This document shows positions 55,119 to 63,096 of a DNA stretch of 64,000 nt, one piece after another. This stretch comes from Pseudomonas bijieensis. GTDB lineage: Bacteria; Pseudomonadota; Gammaproteobacteria; Pseudomonadales; Pseudomonadaceae. The notes below the pieces were generated by a model that worked only from the letters and a program-made list of their open reading frames with translations, had not been told where the DNA came from and did not search any database. Numbering within the stretch: the stretch's first letter is position 1; each line of letters begins with the position of its first letter. The translations under genes were made by a program, and so were the position numbers. The stretch is from contig NZ_CP048810.1 of the NCBI RefSeq assembly GCF_013347965.1, forward strand, positions 1 through 64,000, given 5' to 3'.

Positions 55119-56135
55119 ATGGCCACTTACAAGAAAGCTGATGCCCGTGCCTGGGCCCGTGAAAACCTGGTGGGCTGTTCAGCTGTCACCATCCCCAGCT
55201 TCAGCGCTGACCTGAAGCGCCTCAATGAGCGTGGCATCCGCCACGACATCGAACATGCGGTCGGGCTGGGCTACAGCAGCACGTTGCTGTGCAGCGAACT
55301 GGCGATTTCGGTCCAGGAGAACGCCCAGTTCACCGCCTGGGCCCGTGAGTCGGGGAAAGACTTGATCCTGTTCTTCCACGCGGCCTTTGGCACCCTGGCT
55401 GAGAACATCGAGGCGGTGAAGCTCGCCGAGAATGCCGGTGCCGACATCGTCCTGCTCTCCTATCCACCGCAATTCTGGCCGACCAGCGAGCAGGAAATCT
55501 ACGACTACACCAAGTCGTTCTGCGATGCGACGGACCTTGCCGTCATGCTCTTCCCGATTCCGCTCTGGGGTTTTGAGCGTGTGCATCCGGCGGGTATGTC
55601 ATTGGAGTTGGTCCGTCGCCTGTTGGCCGATTGCCCGAATATCGCGGCCATCAAGTCGGAGCAAGGGTTTCCGCTGCCGGCAGGCATCTGCGAGATGTAC
55701 TACCACTTCCGCGATCAGGTGGTGATCAGTTGCCCGATCGAAGCTGACGCAATCCCGTTGATGAGCCTGATGAAGCTGCAGTTTTCCGGCACCAGCAACA
55801 CCGCCTGGATGAGCGACTACTACCCGAAAGCGTTCGAACTGGCCCGCACAGGCCGTTTCGAAGAGGCAATGGAACTGTATTGGAAGGTCAATCCGGCTCG
55901 CAGTGCCAACGGTGCCGCCGCGCAAACCTATGCCGGCGGCACTGGGGTGCTCAATCGCACGATGTGGAAATACCAGGACTGGCTCGCCGGCTTCAACGGC
56001 GGCCCACTGCGTGCCCCGGCGATGCGCGTGCCGGATCGCCTCATGAAGTCTTTGCGTCAAGGGTTGGTCGCGGCGGGCCTGCCAGTGACTTCGGACCCGG
56101 ATAGCGCCTTCATGATCGGGCGTCACCCTTGCTGA
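55119..56135 (+). CDS. DapA-like lyase/hydratase-aldolase
   Basis: A 338-residue class I aldolase of the dihydrodipicolinate synthase family. The Schiff-base Lys is Lys179 (IAAIKSEQG) and the catalytic Tyr is probably Tyr115 (VLLSYPPQF). It is longer than DapA, and the GTTGE phosphate-loop-like motif is altered to CSELAIS, so it is not a lysine-pathway enzyme. It probably cleaves or dehydrates a pyruvate-containing intermediate to give an aldehyde, which the next gene product can oxidise. AAGGA lies eight bases before the ATG. Confidence 0.84.
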   Translation: MATYKKADARAWARENLVGCSAVTIPSFSADLKRLNERGIRHDIEHAVGLGYSSTLLCSELAISVQENAQFTAWARESGKDLILFFHAAFGTLAENIEAVKLAENAGADIVLLSYPPQFWPTSEQEIYDYTKSFCDATDLAVMLFPIPLWGFERVHPAGMSLELVRRLLADCPNIAAIKSEQGFPLPAGICEMYYHFRDQVVISCPIEADAIPLMSLMKLQFSGTSNTAWMSDYYPKAFELARTGRFEEAMELYWKVNPARSANGAAAQTYAGGTGVLNRTMWKYQDWLAGFNGGPLRAPAMRVPDRLMKSLRQGLVAAGLPVTSDPDSAFMIGRHPC

Positions 56136-56151
56136 TTACGAGGATTGCAAC

Positions 56152-57621
56152 GTGAAGCATTTACTTAAAGATCCCACGCTGTGGCGCACCGGTGCCTACA
56201 TCGCCGGCGAGTGGCTGAACGAGACGCCTCACGGGCGGTACACGCTGCGCAATCCGGTGGATCAAGCGCTGCTCACCGAGCTGCCGCGCTGCCGCGGGCC
56301 CGAAGTCCAGCGGGCAATCGATGCGGCACAGCAGGCCTTTGGTCCATGGCGACGCTTGACGGCTAAACGCCGTGGCGAAGTGTTGCGCCGTTGGTATGAG
56401 TTGATGGTCGAGCATCGTGAGGATATTGCCACGCTGATTACCTTGGAGGAGGGCAAGCCCCTGGAAGAGGCGCGGGGTGAGGTCGATTACGCTGCGTCTT
56501 TTGTACGATGGTTTTCCGAAGAAGCCACACGGGTGCGTGGTGACCTGATTCCGGGCGTAAAGGACACTCAGCGCATTGTGGTACTGCGCGAGCCTATCGG
56601 CGTCTGTGCCGCGATAACACCCTGGAACTTCCCGGCGGCCATGATCACGCGCAAGGCCGCTCCGGCGCTCGCGGCGGGTTGCACAATGGTCGTGAAACCG
56701 GCAAGCCAGACGCCCATGACCGCCCTGGCACTCGCCGAACTCGCGCAGCGCGCGGGGGTGCCGGCCGGTGTTTTCAGTGTGATCACCGGTAATGACACCC
56801 GAGACATCGCCGGTGAACTCACGGCCAACCCGTTGGTACGCAAGCTTACCTTTACCGGGTCCACCGAAGTGGGGCGGTTGCTGTTGGCGCAAGCGGCGCA
56901 GACGGTCAAGAAATGCTCCATGGAGCTGGGCGGTAACGCTCCGTTCATTGTCTTCGATGATGCTGATCTTGATGCGGCGGCTGACGGGGTGATGTTGGCC
57001 AAGTTTCGCAATGGTGGGCAGTCCTGTATCGGTGCGAACCGGGTGCTGGTGCAGTCAGGGATCTATGACGCCCTGGCCGAGCGCATTGTCGAGCGCATGG
57101 CACGCCTGAAGGTAGGCAATGGCCTGGAGCCGGGCGTCCAGGTCGGACCGTTGATCGATGAGGCGGCGGTACGCAAATCCCAGGCCCTTGTCGATGATGC
57201 GCTGGCGCAAGGTGCTCGGCTGTTGTCCGGCGGCAAACCCCATGCCCTTGGTGGGTGTTTCTTCCAGCCCACCTTGTTGGCTGATGTGACTCATGGGATG
57301 CAGGTCGCTCGCCAAGAGATCTTCGGCCCGGTCATGCCACTGGTGCGTTTCGAAACCGACGACGAAGCCATTGCGATGGCCAATGACAGCGAGTTTGGCT
57401 TGGCGGCGTATCTGTTCAGCCGTGACGCGGCCCGTATCTGGCGCAACGCCGCTCGCATCGAATCGGGCATGGTGGGCATCAACTGTGGCTTGATTTCAAA
57501 TGAGGTCGCTCCCTTCGGTGGGGTGAAGCAGAGCGGACTTGGGCGAGAGGGATCTCACCTTGGGATCGACGAATTCCTTGAGGTGAAATACCTCTGTTGG
57601 GATGGCTTGGACAGCGTGTGA
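56152..57621 (+). CDS. Aldehyde dehydrogenase (succinate-semialdehyde type)
   Basis: A 489-residue NAD(P)-dependent aldehyde dehydrogenase. Catalytic residues are Glu258 (CSMELGGNAPFI) and Cys292 (NGGQSCIGANR), with the cofactor motif FTGSTEVGRLL; the C terminus (GGVKQSGLGREGSHLGIDEF) is like GabD. It starts with GTG, with GAGGA seven bases upstream. It is the last gene of the co-directional run and is followed by REP elements. Confidence 0.9.
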   Translation: MKHLLKDPTLWRTGAYIAGEWLNETPHGRYTLRNPVDQALLTELPRCRGPEVQRAIDAAQQAFGPWRRLTAKRRGEVLRRWYELMVEHREDIATLITLEEGKPLEEARGEVDYAASFVRWFSEEATRVRGDLIPGVKDTQRIVVLREPIGVCAAITPWNFPAAMITRKAAPALAAGCTMVVKPASQTPMTALALAELAQRAGVPAGVFSVITGNDTRDIAGELTANPLVRKLTFTGSTEVGRLLLAQAAQTVKKCSMELGGNAPFIVFDDADLDAAADGVMLAKFRNGGQSCIGANRVLVQSGIYDALAERIVERMARLKVGNGLEPGVQVGPLIDEAAVRKSQALVDDALAQGARLLSGGKPHALGGCFFQPTLLADVTHGMQVARQEIFGPVMPLVRFETDDEAIAMANDSEFGLAAYLFSRDAARIWRNAARIESGMVGINCGLISNEVAPFGGVKQSGLGREGSHLGIDEFLEVKYLCWDGLDSV

Positions 57622-58093
57622 ACCAACGTCGTTAAAGGCCGGTGGATTGTCGGCCAGATGCGCGAGGCGAGCGTCCTCGCGCAGGCTCGACATCATCGTA
57701 GACTGAGCACCGCCATCGCGAGCAGGCTCGCTCCCACAGGAGTATGGCGGTGTACCTGGATCTCCCGTCCAACCCAAAACCCATGTGGGAGCGAGCTTGC
57801 TCGCGATGACGTCGGCACATCCAACATCACCACAGACGGGTTCTCCGCCATCGCGAGCAGGCTCGTTCCCCCATTGGGTTTTCGGGTGTGGTGACACCCA
57901 TCACCCCCTGCGATACCTCCGATTGTGGAAAGCGATTTCAGCGCTGATAGCCGATTCGATAGTCTCGTTGTCGACCCGGCCTTTTCAGTCGGAACTTCAT
58001 GAGTTTGTGGCATTGAGTCGATAGCGCTGCAGAACTCGTCGGTGCGCCATGCAATGTCAGCCCGATTGAAATAAGAATAATTAGGAGAGCGTG
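57622..58093. other. Intergenic region after the catabolic operon
   Basis: About 470 bases without a supported gene. Beyond the REP cluster it holds only the promoter region of the second FAD monooxygenase gene. No hairpin with a T run is seen. Confidence 0.5.
57712..57872. repeat. Cluster of three REP palindromes
   Basis: Three copies of the Pseudomonas REP sequence lie in alternating orientation: 57712-57740 (GCCATCGCGAGCAGGCTCGC then TCCCAC), its inverse at 57784-57810, and a third copy at 57847-57872 with one change. A degenerate fourth may lie at 57659-57690. They follow the operon end, where they can terminate or stabilise the transcript. They are not CRISPR repeats. Confidence 0.88.
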
Positions 58094-59227
58094 ATGATTG
58101 CAGCAGTCAATAAGGTCCTGGTGATCGGAGGAGGATTTTCCGGTATGACCGCGGCTATCCAGCTCGCCCGTCAGGGAGTCGAAGTGGACTTGGTCGAAAT
58201 AGATCCTTTGTGGTGCCCCCTTGGGGCCGGTATTACCCTCAGTGGACCCACGTTGCGGGCGCTGGATACGGTCGGGATTCTTGAACGGGTGGCCGGGGAA
58301 GGCTATCTGTCGACCAATTTCGATGTGTTTTCACCGGCAGGCGAGCTGATCGTGCAGTTGGCGCTTCGACCTCCGGTCAGCGATAAACCGATTCCCTGTG
58401 GTGGCGGTATCCTGCGTCCGGTGCTGGCTCGGATTTTTGCCGACAAGACGCGGGAGGTGGGGACCAACGTACGCCTTGGCATCACCTTCGACAGCATCAT
58501 CGAGCGCGAGGATGGCATTGAAGTGTCTTTCACCGATGGCACTTCTGGCCGCTACGATCTGGTCATTGCCGCCGATGGTGTGCATTCGCGGATGCGAAAG
58601 GACTTTTTCCCAGAAGCACCCTCGCCAAAACCCATTCACCAGAGTGTCTGGCGCGCTGTGTTGAAGCGTCCGCCGGAAATCGTACGCCCCAGTCACTGGC
58701 TGGGACGCACCAAGGTCGGCGTCAATCCGATTTCTGAAACGCACATGTACATGTTCCTCATGGAAAACCGCGAGTTTTCCGAATGGATCGATCCGGCCAG
58801 TTGGCCAGGCGAGATGGCGCGTCTGCTGGGTGAGTTCCCAGCCCCGATCCTGCAAATGCTTGTGCCGCAACTGTACGAGCCGGGTGCCAATATCGACTAT
58901 CGTCCGCTGGCCAATCTGTTGGTGCCGTTGCCGTGGCATAAAGGCCGCATCGTGATGATTGGGGACACGGTGCATGCCACCACGCCACATCTGGCTTCCG
59001 GGGCAGGTATTGGCATCGAGAGCGCCATCGTGCTTGCAGAAGAACTGTTCGCCGATAGCGATCTACAGGCCGCCCTGGCCCGGTTCGAGGCGCGGCGTTG
59101 GGAACGTTGCCAGTTGGTGGTCGAGAACTCTGCACGACTGTGCGAGATAGAAAAAAGTGCGGGTGACAAGGAAGAGCATGCCCAGATCATGCGCGAGTCC
59201 ACTGCTACGTTGGCTGAACCTATCTGA
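58094..59227 (+). CDS. FAD-dependent aromatic monooxygenase (second copy)
   Basis: A 377-residue group A flavin hydroxylase with VLVIGGGFSGMTAAIQLARQ at the start, the DG motif AADGVHSRMRKDF and the GD motif VMIGDTVHATTPHLASGAG. It is a clear paralogue of the enzyme encoded at 37499, sharing the GD block and the final AEPI, but is diverged enough to have another substrate or regiospecificity. The ATG at 58094 has AGGAG six bases upstream. It stands alone after the REP cluster. Confidence 0.87.
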   Translation: MIAAVNKVLVIGGGFSGMTAAIQLARQGVEVDLVEIDPLWCPLGAGITLSGPTLRALDTVGILERVAGEGYLSTNFDVFSPAGELIVQLALRPPVSDKPIPCGGGILRPVLARIFADKTREVGTNVRLGITFDSIIEREDGIEVSFTDGTSGRYDLVIAADGVHSRMRKDFFPEAPSPKPIHQSVWRAVLKRPPEIVRPSHWLGRTKVGVNPISETHMYMFLMENREFSEWIDPASWPGEMARLLGEFPAPILQMLVPQLYEPGANIDYRPLANLLVPLPWHKGRIVMIGDTVHATTPHLASGAGIGIESAIVLAEELFADSDLQAALARFEARRWERCQLVVENSARLCEIEKSAGDKEEHAQIMRESTATLAEPI

Positions 59228-59370
59228 GTGATTCAGGCCCTTCGGCTGGATGCCTTAGAATCACTTCAGCATCCAGTTCGAAGATAGAACGTGGCCGGCT
59301 GGATACCGTGACGCCGGCAAACTTCGATTTAATAAGCCGGCGAACGGTCGTTAGTTCAATTTATTGAGCT

Positions 59371-60105
59371 TTACTGGCCAAGATCTAGAATTACGACTTC
59401 CTTGACATACACGAAAAAAGACTCGGATGAGAGTACGATCCCTTCGTCAGACAGCTGTTGGAACAGTGATTTCTGATACTGACGAAAAATAGAAAGATCG
59501 GCTTCGTTTTCAAACCACAGGCTGGAAGTGCCTTCGTATACCGCTACGTCTGGCCCGAAATAGGACGTTACCCGGTCACCTTCGGGAAGGTATCTGGAAT
59601 GAACATACCGACGTAGTACCTTCTGGAAATCCGGGTGCTTATTGACAACAGTGTCGTGAGCTGAATCCCACGCGGTAAAGAAGCTTTCAAGTTGTACCGT
59701 TGGATTCTTTTTCAAGAAAACGATCGCCTTCCATTTGAGGGGGGCGGCACCGGCATTGGATACTTCTACTTCGTCCATCAACTGAGCGGCCTGTTTGGAC
59801 AGGTCGGCGAAGTTTTTCGCATCAGGTCCGGTGGTTTGTTGTGTATAGGGATCGCTGAAGGTTTGAATTAAATCAGACATGTTGTCAAAAAATAATTCGG
59901 TGATGGAGTCTCTGTGGAATGTTTGTGTGTAGGCGTTATCAGCGTCAACGCCGAACGCGGAGTCGATGACATGATTTTGCACGTATCGTTTGACGCCTAA
60001 AGGTTTGGCCCGGGCGATTTCGCCATGCTTATGTTCTATATAGTTCAAGAACTCAGCATGAGTCATGCCGGGTTTGCGGCGTACGGCTGCTAGGATTTTA
60101 ATCAT
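59371..60105 (-). CDS. Tandem EthD-domain protein
   Basis: A 244-residue protein with two EthD-like dimeric alpha-beta barrel halves: IKILAAVRRKPGMTHAEFLN with YIEHKHGEIA in the first, and WKAIVFLKKNPTVQLESFFT with AWDSAHDTVV in the second. EthD proteins accompany oxidative pathways and sometimes act as small monooxygenases or decyclases. The gene is visibly richer in A and T than its neighbours and has no clear ribosome site. It is convergent with the second FAD monooxygenase gene. Horizontal acquisition is possible. Confidence 0.78.
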   Translation of the reverse strand: MIKILAAVRRKPGMTHAEFLNYIEHKHGEIARAKPLGVKRYVQNHVIDSAFGVDADNAYTQTFHRDSITELFFDNMSDLIQTFSDPYTQQTTGPDAKNFADLSKQAAQLMDEVEVSNAGAAPLKWKAIVFLKKNPTVQLESFFTAWDSAHDTVVNKHPDFQKVLRRYVHSRYLPEGDRVTSYFGPDVAVYEGTSSLWFENEADLSIFRQYQKSLFQQLSDEGIVLSSESFFVYVKEVVILDLGQ

Positions 60106-60138
60106 GAAGGCGCTCGCGTCTGGTTGGGTGTGATTACA

Positions 60139-60222
60139 TTGGTTTTATCTTTCTAAACATCGAATGCATTTTTGCAGGCGGTATTCACCATGATGATGTT
60201 TTAGAAATGAAGATAAGACCAA
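60139..60222. repeat. Imperfect long inverted repeat upstream of the EthD gene
   Basis: The left arm (60139-60161) and right arm (60195-60222) are reverse complements apart from one mismatch and two small insertions: GATGTTT-AGAAA, then GATAA-ACCAA. The spacer is 33 bases. It sits 34 bases upstream of the EthD gene start and may be an operator or an RNA hairpin in the leader. Confidence 0.55.
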
Positions 60223-60360
60223 AACTACCCTCCAAACCAATCAGTGTTTCCGCTAGCAGGTATCACGTAAGAACATACGTGACGAGCCAATCTGGCGGAC
60301 GCGATTGCCTGGCATAATGAGCCCCAGCGCCTGACCCGGTGTCAGTGAAAGTGCATATTG

Positions 60361-60603
60361 CTAGGGCTGACTTGTGCTCTTGGTCGAGACAATTTTGCCG
60401 TAATTCTCTGCTGGCGGCGTCTCATCGACCACCCACAAACGCTCGCTACGACACTTGAACTTCACGCCTTTGCGCGGAGCCATGCCTCTGGCCGTCTCCA
60501 TGCATATTGCCTTGGAAGCAAAAGTTGGTCCTTGTTTGCGTTCCTCGACACAGCCTTCGATGCCACTGCAAATCGTCATGACAACAAAATATACAGTCAT
60601 CAT
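60361..60603 (-). CDS. Small cysteine-containing hypothetical protein
   Basis: An 80-residue frame from two adjacent ATG codons (60603/60600), with GGAG ten bases upstream. Its four Cys are spaced through a pattern (ICSGIEGCVEERKQGPTFAS, then VKFKC) that looks like a small disulfide-bonded fold. No family is recognised. Base composition is similar to the AT-richer EthD region. It may be a real small gene or chance. Confidence 0.4.
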   Translation of the reverse strand: MMTVYFVVMTICSGIEGCVEERKQGPTFASKAICMETARGMAPRKGVKFKCRSERLWVVDETPPAENYGKIVSTKSTSQP

Positions 60604-60893
60604 CTCGGTGTTGCTCCATTGAGCGAAGCGATTGATTACATCCTTTCGTTCAGGTCGGCGGCCTGAACGTACTGCGGGGGTTGCCAGCGGATGATGAGCC
60701 TCGACTTGAACCCCCAGCAATGGCGCATGGCTACCGTGCGTCGGGAAACCGTCGCTGTATTAATTTATTTTTATCTCGGTGTTTTTTGTGCCAATAAGTT
60801 GGCGTCATCCGGATGGAAGTAAATGCTTTATTAGGTGGGGATAGCCGAACCGAAACCTGGGGGAGCGGGCTTGCATTGTGGTGCTGGCCTTTT

Positions 60894-61817
60894 TTACGCG
60901 GCCCTGACAGTGCCCGTTTGAACGAGCTTGCCCTCGAGCCATTCCTTGAGCGCCAGGGTGGCGGAGGAGGCAAATTTTGCCGAGGGCCGGATAAGATAGA
61001 TCCCTCCTTTTGCTCCCAACTCCCAGTCCGGTAATACTCTGACCAGTTCTTTGTTTGCCAACGCACGGCTGAACAGCCACTCCCCCGCACCGAGGATGCC
61101 GGTGCCGGCAATGGTCGCGCTCAACAGCGCTTCACTGTCGTTGGACACGAGGGAGCCTTGGGGGTGCACGCTGAAGTGTTCGTCGGCGCGGATGAGCTTC
61201 CATTCAGGGTATGACGCCAATCCCGTGAATCCCAGGCAGTTGTGATTGACCAGTTCCGCGGGTGACGCTGGCCAGCCATGGCGTTCGATGTAACCGGGAG
61301 ACGCGCAAAGGATGCGCCGATGATCGCCGAGGCGCTTGGCAATCAGGCGGCTATCGTTGAGTTCACCTAGGCGTATTGCCACATCGAAACCTTCGGCGAT
61401 CACATCGACGAGACGCTCGCTGTAATCCACGGTGAGCGTCAAATGCGGATGGGCCGCCAGGAACTCCGGCAGTATCGGCGCCAACCAGAGCCTGCCCATG
61501 GCTGCCGGTACCGCCAGGCGCAGATTGCCACGCACCTCGGCGGCCCCGGACGTTGCTTCCTGCTCTGCTTCAACCATCAACTCGGTCGCCAGCCGCAGGC
61601 GTCGGACCAGGCGGGCCCCGGCGTCTGTCAGGCGGATGTGTCGGGTGCTGCGCTCGAGCAGCCTGACTCCCAGGCGGGCTTCCAGCGCCGCGAGGCGTTT
61701 GGAAATGATCGTGGGGTGGCGCTGCAAAAGCCGCGCGGCGGCAACGAACGAACCTTGCGATTCGAGCGCCAGCAAGGCGGCAAATTCGTCCGTGTGGCGG
61801 CTATCCAGTGTGATCAC
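60894..61817 (-). CDS. LysR-type regulator
   Basis: A 307-residue LysR protein of the CrgA-like group (helix-turn-helix QGSFVAAARLLQRHPTIISK, then LEARLGVRLLERSTRHIRLT). The start is a GTG at 61817, with GAGG 11 bases upstream. It lies 35 bases after the quinone oxidoreductase gene on the same strand, so the two are probably cotranscribed and the regulator may control that gene. The effector is unknown. Confidence 0.87.
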   Translation of the reverse strand: MITLDSRHTDEFAALLALESQGSFVAAARLLQRHPTIISKRLAALEARLGVRLLERSTRHIRLTDAGARLVRRLRLATELMVEAEQEATSGAAEVRGNLRLAVPAAMGRLWLAPILPEFLAAHPHLTLTVDYSERLVDVIAEGFDVAIRLGELNDSRLIAKRLGDHRRILCASPGYIERHGWPASPAELVNHNCLGFTGLASYPEWKLIRADEHFSVHPQGSLVSNDSEALLSATIAGTGILGAGEWLFSRALANKELVRVLPDWELGAKGGIYLIRPSAKFASSATLALKEWLEGKLVQTGTVRAA

Positions 61818-61852
61818 GTGTCCACAACCTCTGAGGCATACTCAAGGACATT

Positions 61853-62827
61853 TCAGGGAATGAGCAGCAGAGTACCTGAAGCGCGGCCGCTTTCCAGATC
61901 CGCGTGGGCTTGTGCGACGTCCTCCAGCTTGTAGGTTTTCCAGACGGCGGGTTCGATGATTCCGGCCTGGAGCGCGGCCAATACGTCATTGGCGCGCGCC
62001 TGGTACTCCTCGACGCTACTGGTGTGGGCGGCAATCGAGGGGCGGGTGAGGAATAGCGAACCCTTGGCGTTGAGCATGCCCACTTCGATCGCTTGTGGCG
62101 CACCTGACGATGCGCCGAAAGACACCATCAGCCCGCGCGGGCGCAGGCAATCGAGCGATGCTGCGAACGAGACTCGCCCAATCGGGTCGTAAACCACATC
62201 GGCCTTCTTGCCGTCGGTGATGCGAGCCACCTCCTGCGCCAACGTCTGGGTATCGAAAACCAGGACTTCATCGCAGCCCAGAGCCCGCGCCTTCTCGACG
62301 CTTTGCGCACGAGAGACGACTCCGATCACGAAAGCGCCCAGATGCTTGGCCCACTTGGCCATGATTGCGCCGACACCACCGGCGACGCCATACAACACCA
62401 TGACCGTTCCCGGCCCCACGGGATAAGTGCTCTTGAGCAGGTACTGGGCGGTGATGCCCTTGAACAGTACGGCGGCAGCATCCTGGAAGCTGATCGATGC
62501 AGGAAGTGGTACCAGTTTCCCGGCCGGAACCAAGCGGCCACTCGCGTAGGCACCCAGCGGGCCGGTGGCATACGCCACGCGATCACCGACCTTGACGTGA
62601 GTGACACCTGGTCCTACCGCAGTGACCAGCCCGGCCCCCTCCAGACCCAACCCCGAAGGCAGGGCGACGGGAACCGCGCCGTTGCGCTGGGTGACGTCGA
62701 GGTAGTTGATGCCGATGGCATGCTGTTGGAGCCACACCTCACCGAAGCCGGGCGCAGCATGACCGTCCTGTTTGACCTCTAGAACCTGCGGCCCACCCGT
62801 GGAAGAAAAACCAATGACCGTGACCAT
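61853..62827 (-). CDS. Quinone oxidoreductase (zeta-crystallin type)
   Basis: A 324-residue medium-chain dehydrogenase without zinc ligands. It has LGLEGAGLVTAVGPGV, the NADPH-binding VLYGVAGGVGAIMAKWAKHLGA motif and DPIGRVSFAASLDCLRPRG. It matches QorA, the NADPH:quinone reductase. AGGAG lies eight bases before the ATG. It may detoxify quinones formed from catechol or trihydroxybenzene intermediates. Confidence 0.9.
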   Translation of the reverse strand: MVTVIGFSSTGGPQVLEVKQDGHAAPGFGEVWLQQHAIGINYLDVTQRNGAVPVALPSGLGLEGAGLVTAVGPGVTHVKVGDRVAYATGPLGAYASGRLVPAGKLVPLPASISFQDAAAVLFKGITAQYLLKSTYPVGPGTVMVLYGVAGGVGAIMAKWAKHLGAFVIGVVSRAQSVEKARALGCDEVLVFDTQTLAQEVARITDGKKADVVYDPIGRVSFAASLDCLRPRGLMVSFGASSGAPQAIEVGMLNAKGSLFLTRPSIAAHTSSVEEYQARANDVLAALQAGIIEPAVWKTYKLEDVAQAHADLESGRASGTLLLIP

Positions 62828-63096
62828 TCCAGCAACTCCTCAGGATTCGAAAATGTGTGTCGCTGGAGAATGATTGCAGACCTTTGCATGGACAATACCT
62901 TGGTCATGCAAGGCATAGCTGCACCCTGTGCAGTAATTCGATGGGTTGAATCATTGATGGGGCTGCCCCGTTTTTTCTTGATCCCTCTGAAATCCATTTT
63001 TTATCACTGGCATTGCCCTTTTACCCACAAAGGACCTGATGGCAGCAGAACCGACTATCCTTTGGGAACACTGCATTCTCGGCAAAAAGGGACGTC

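Noticed and set aside
57712..57872. Possible CRISPR array
   Set aside because: The repeats alternate in orientation, have unequal spacing and match Pseudomonas REP palindromes; no cas genes are nearby.
60358..60666. A 102-codon plus-strand frame beyond the EthD gene
   Set aside because: No ribosome site or family signal, and it overlaps a slightly better minus-strand candidate.
62828..63096. Possible gene or operator between the quinone oxidoreductase and sugar-binding protein genes
   Set aside because: No frame with a credible start and no convincing dyad or promoter was found.
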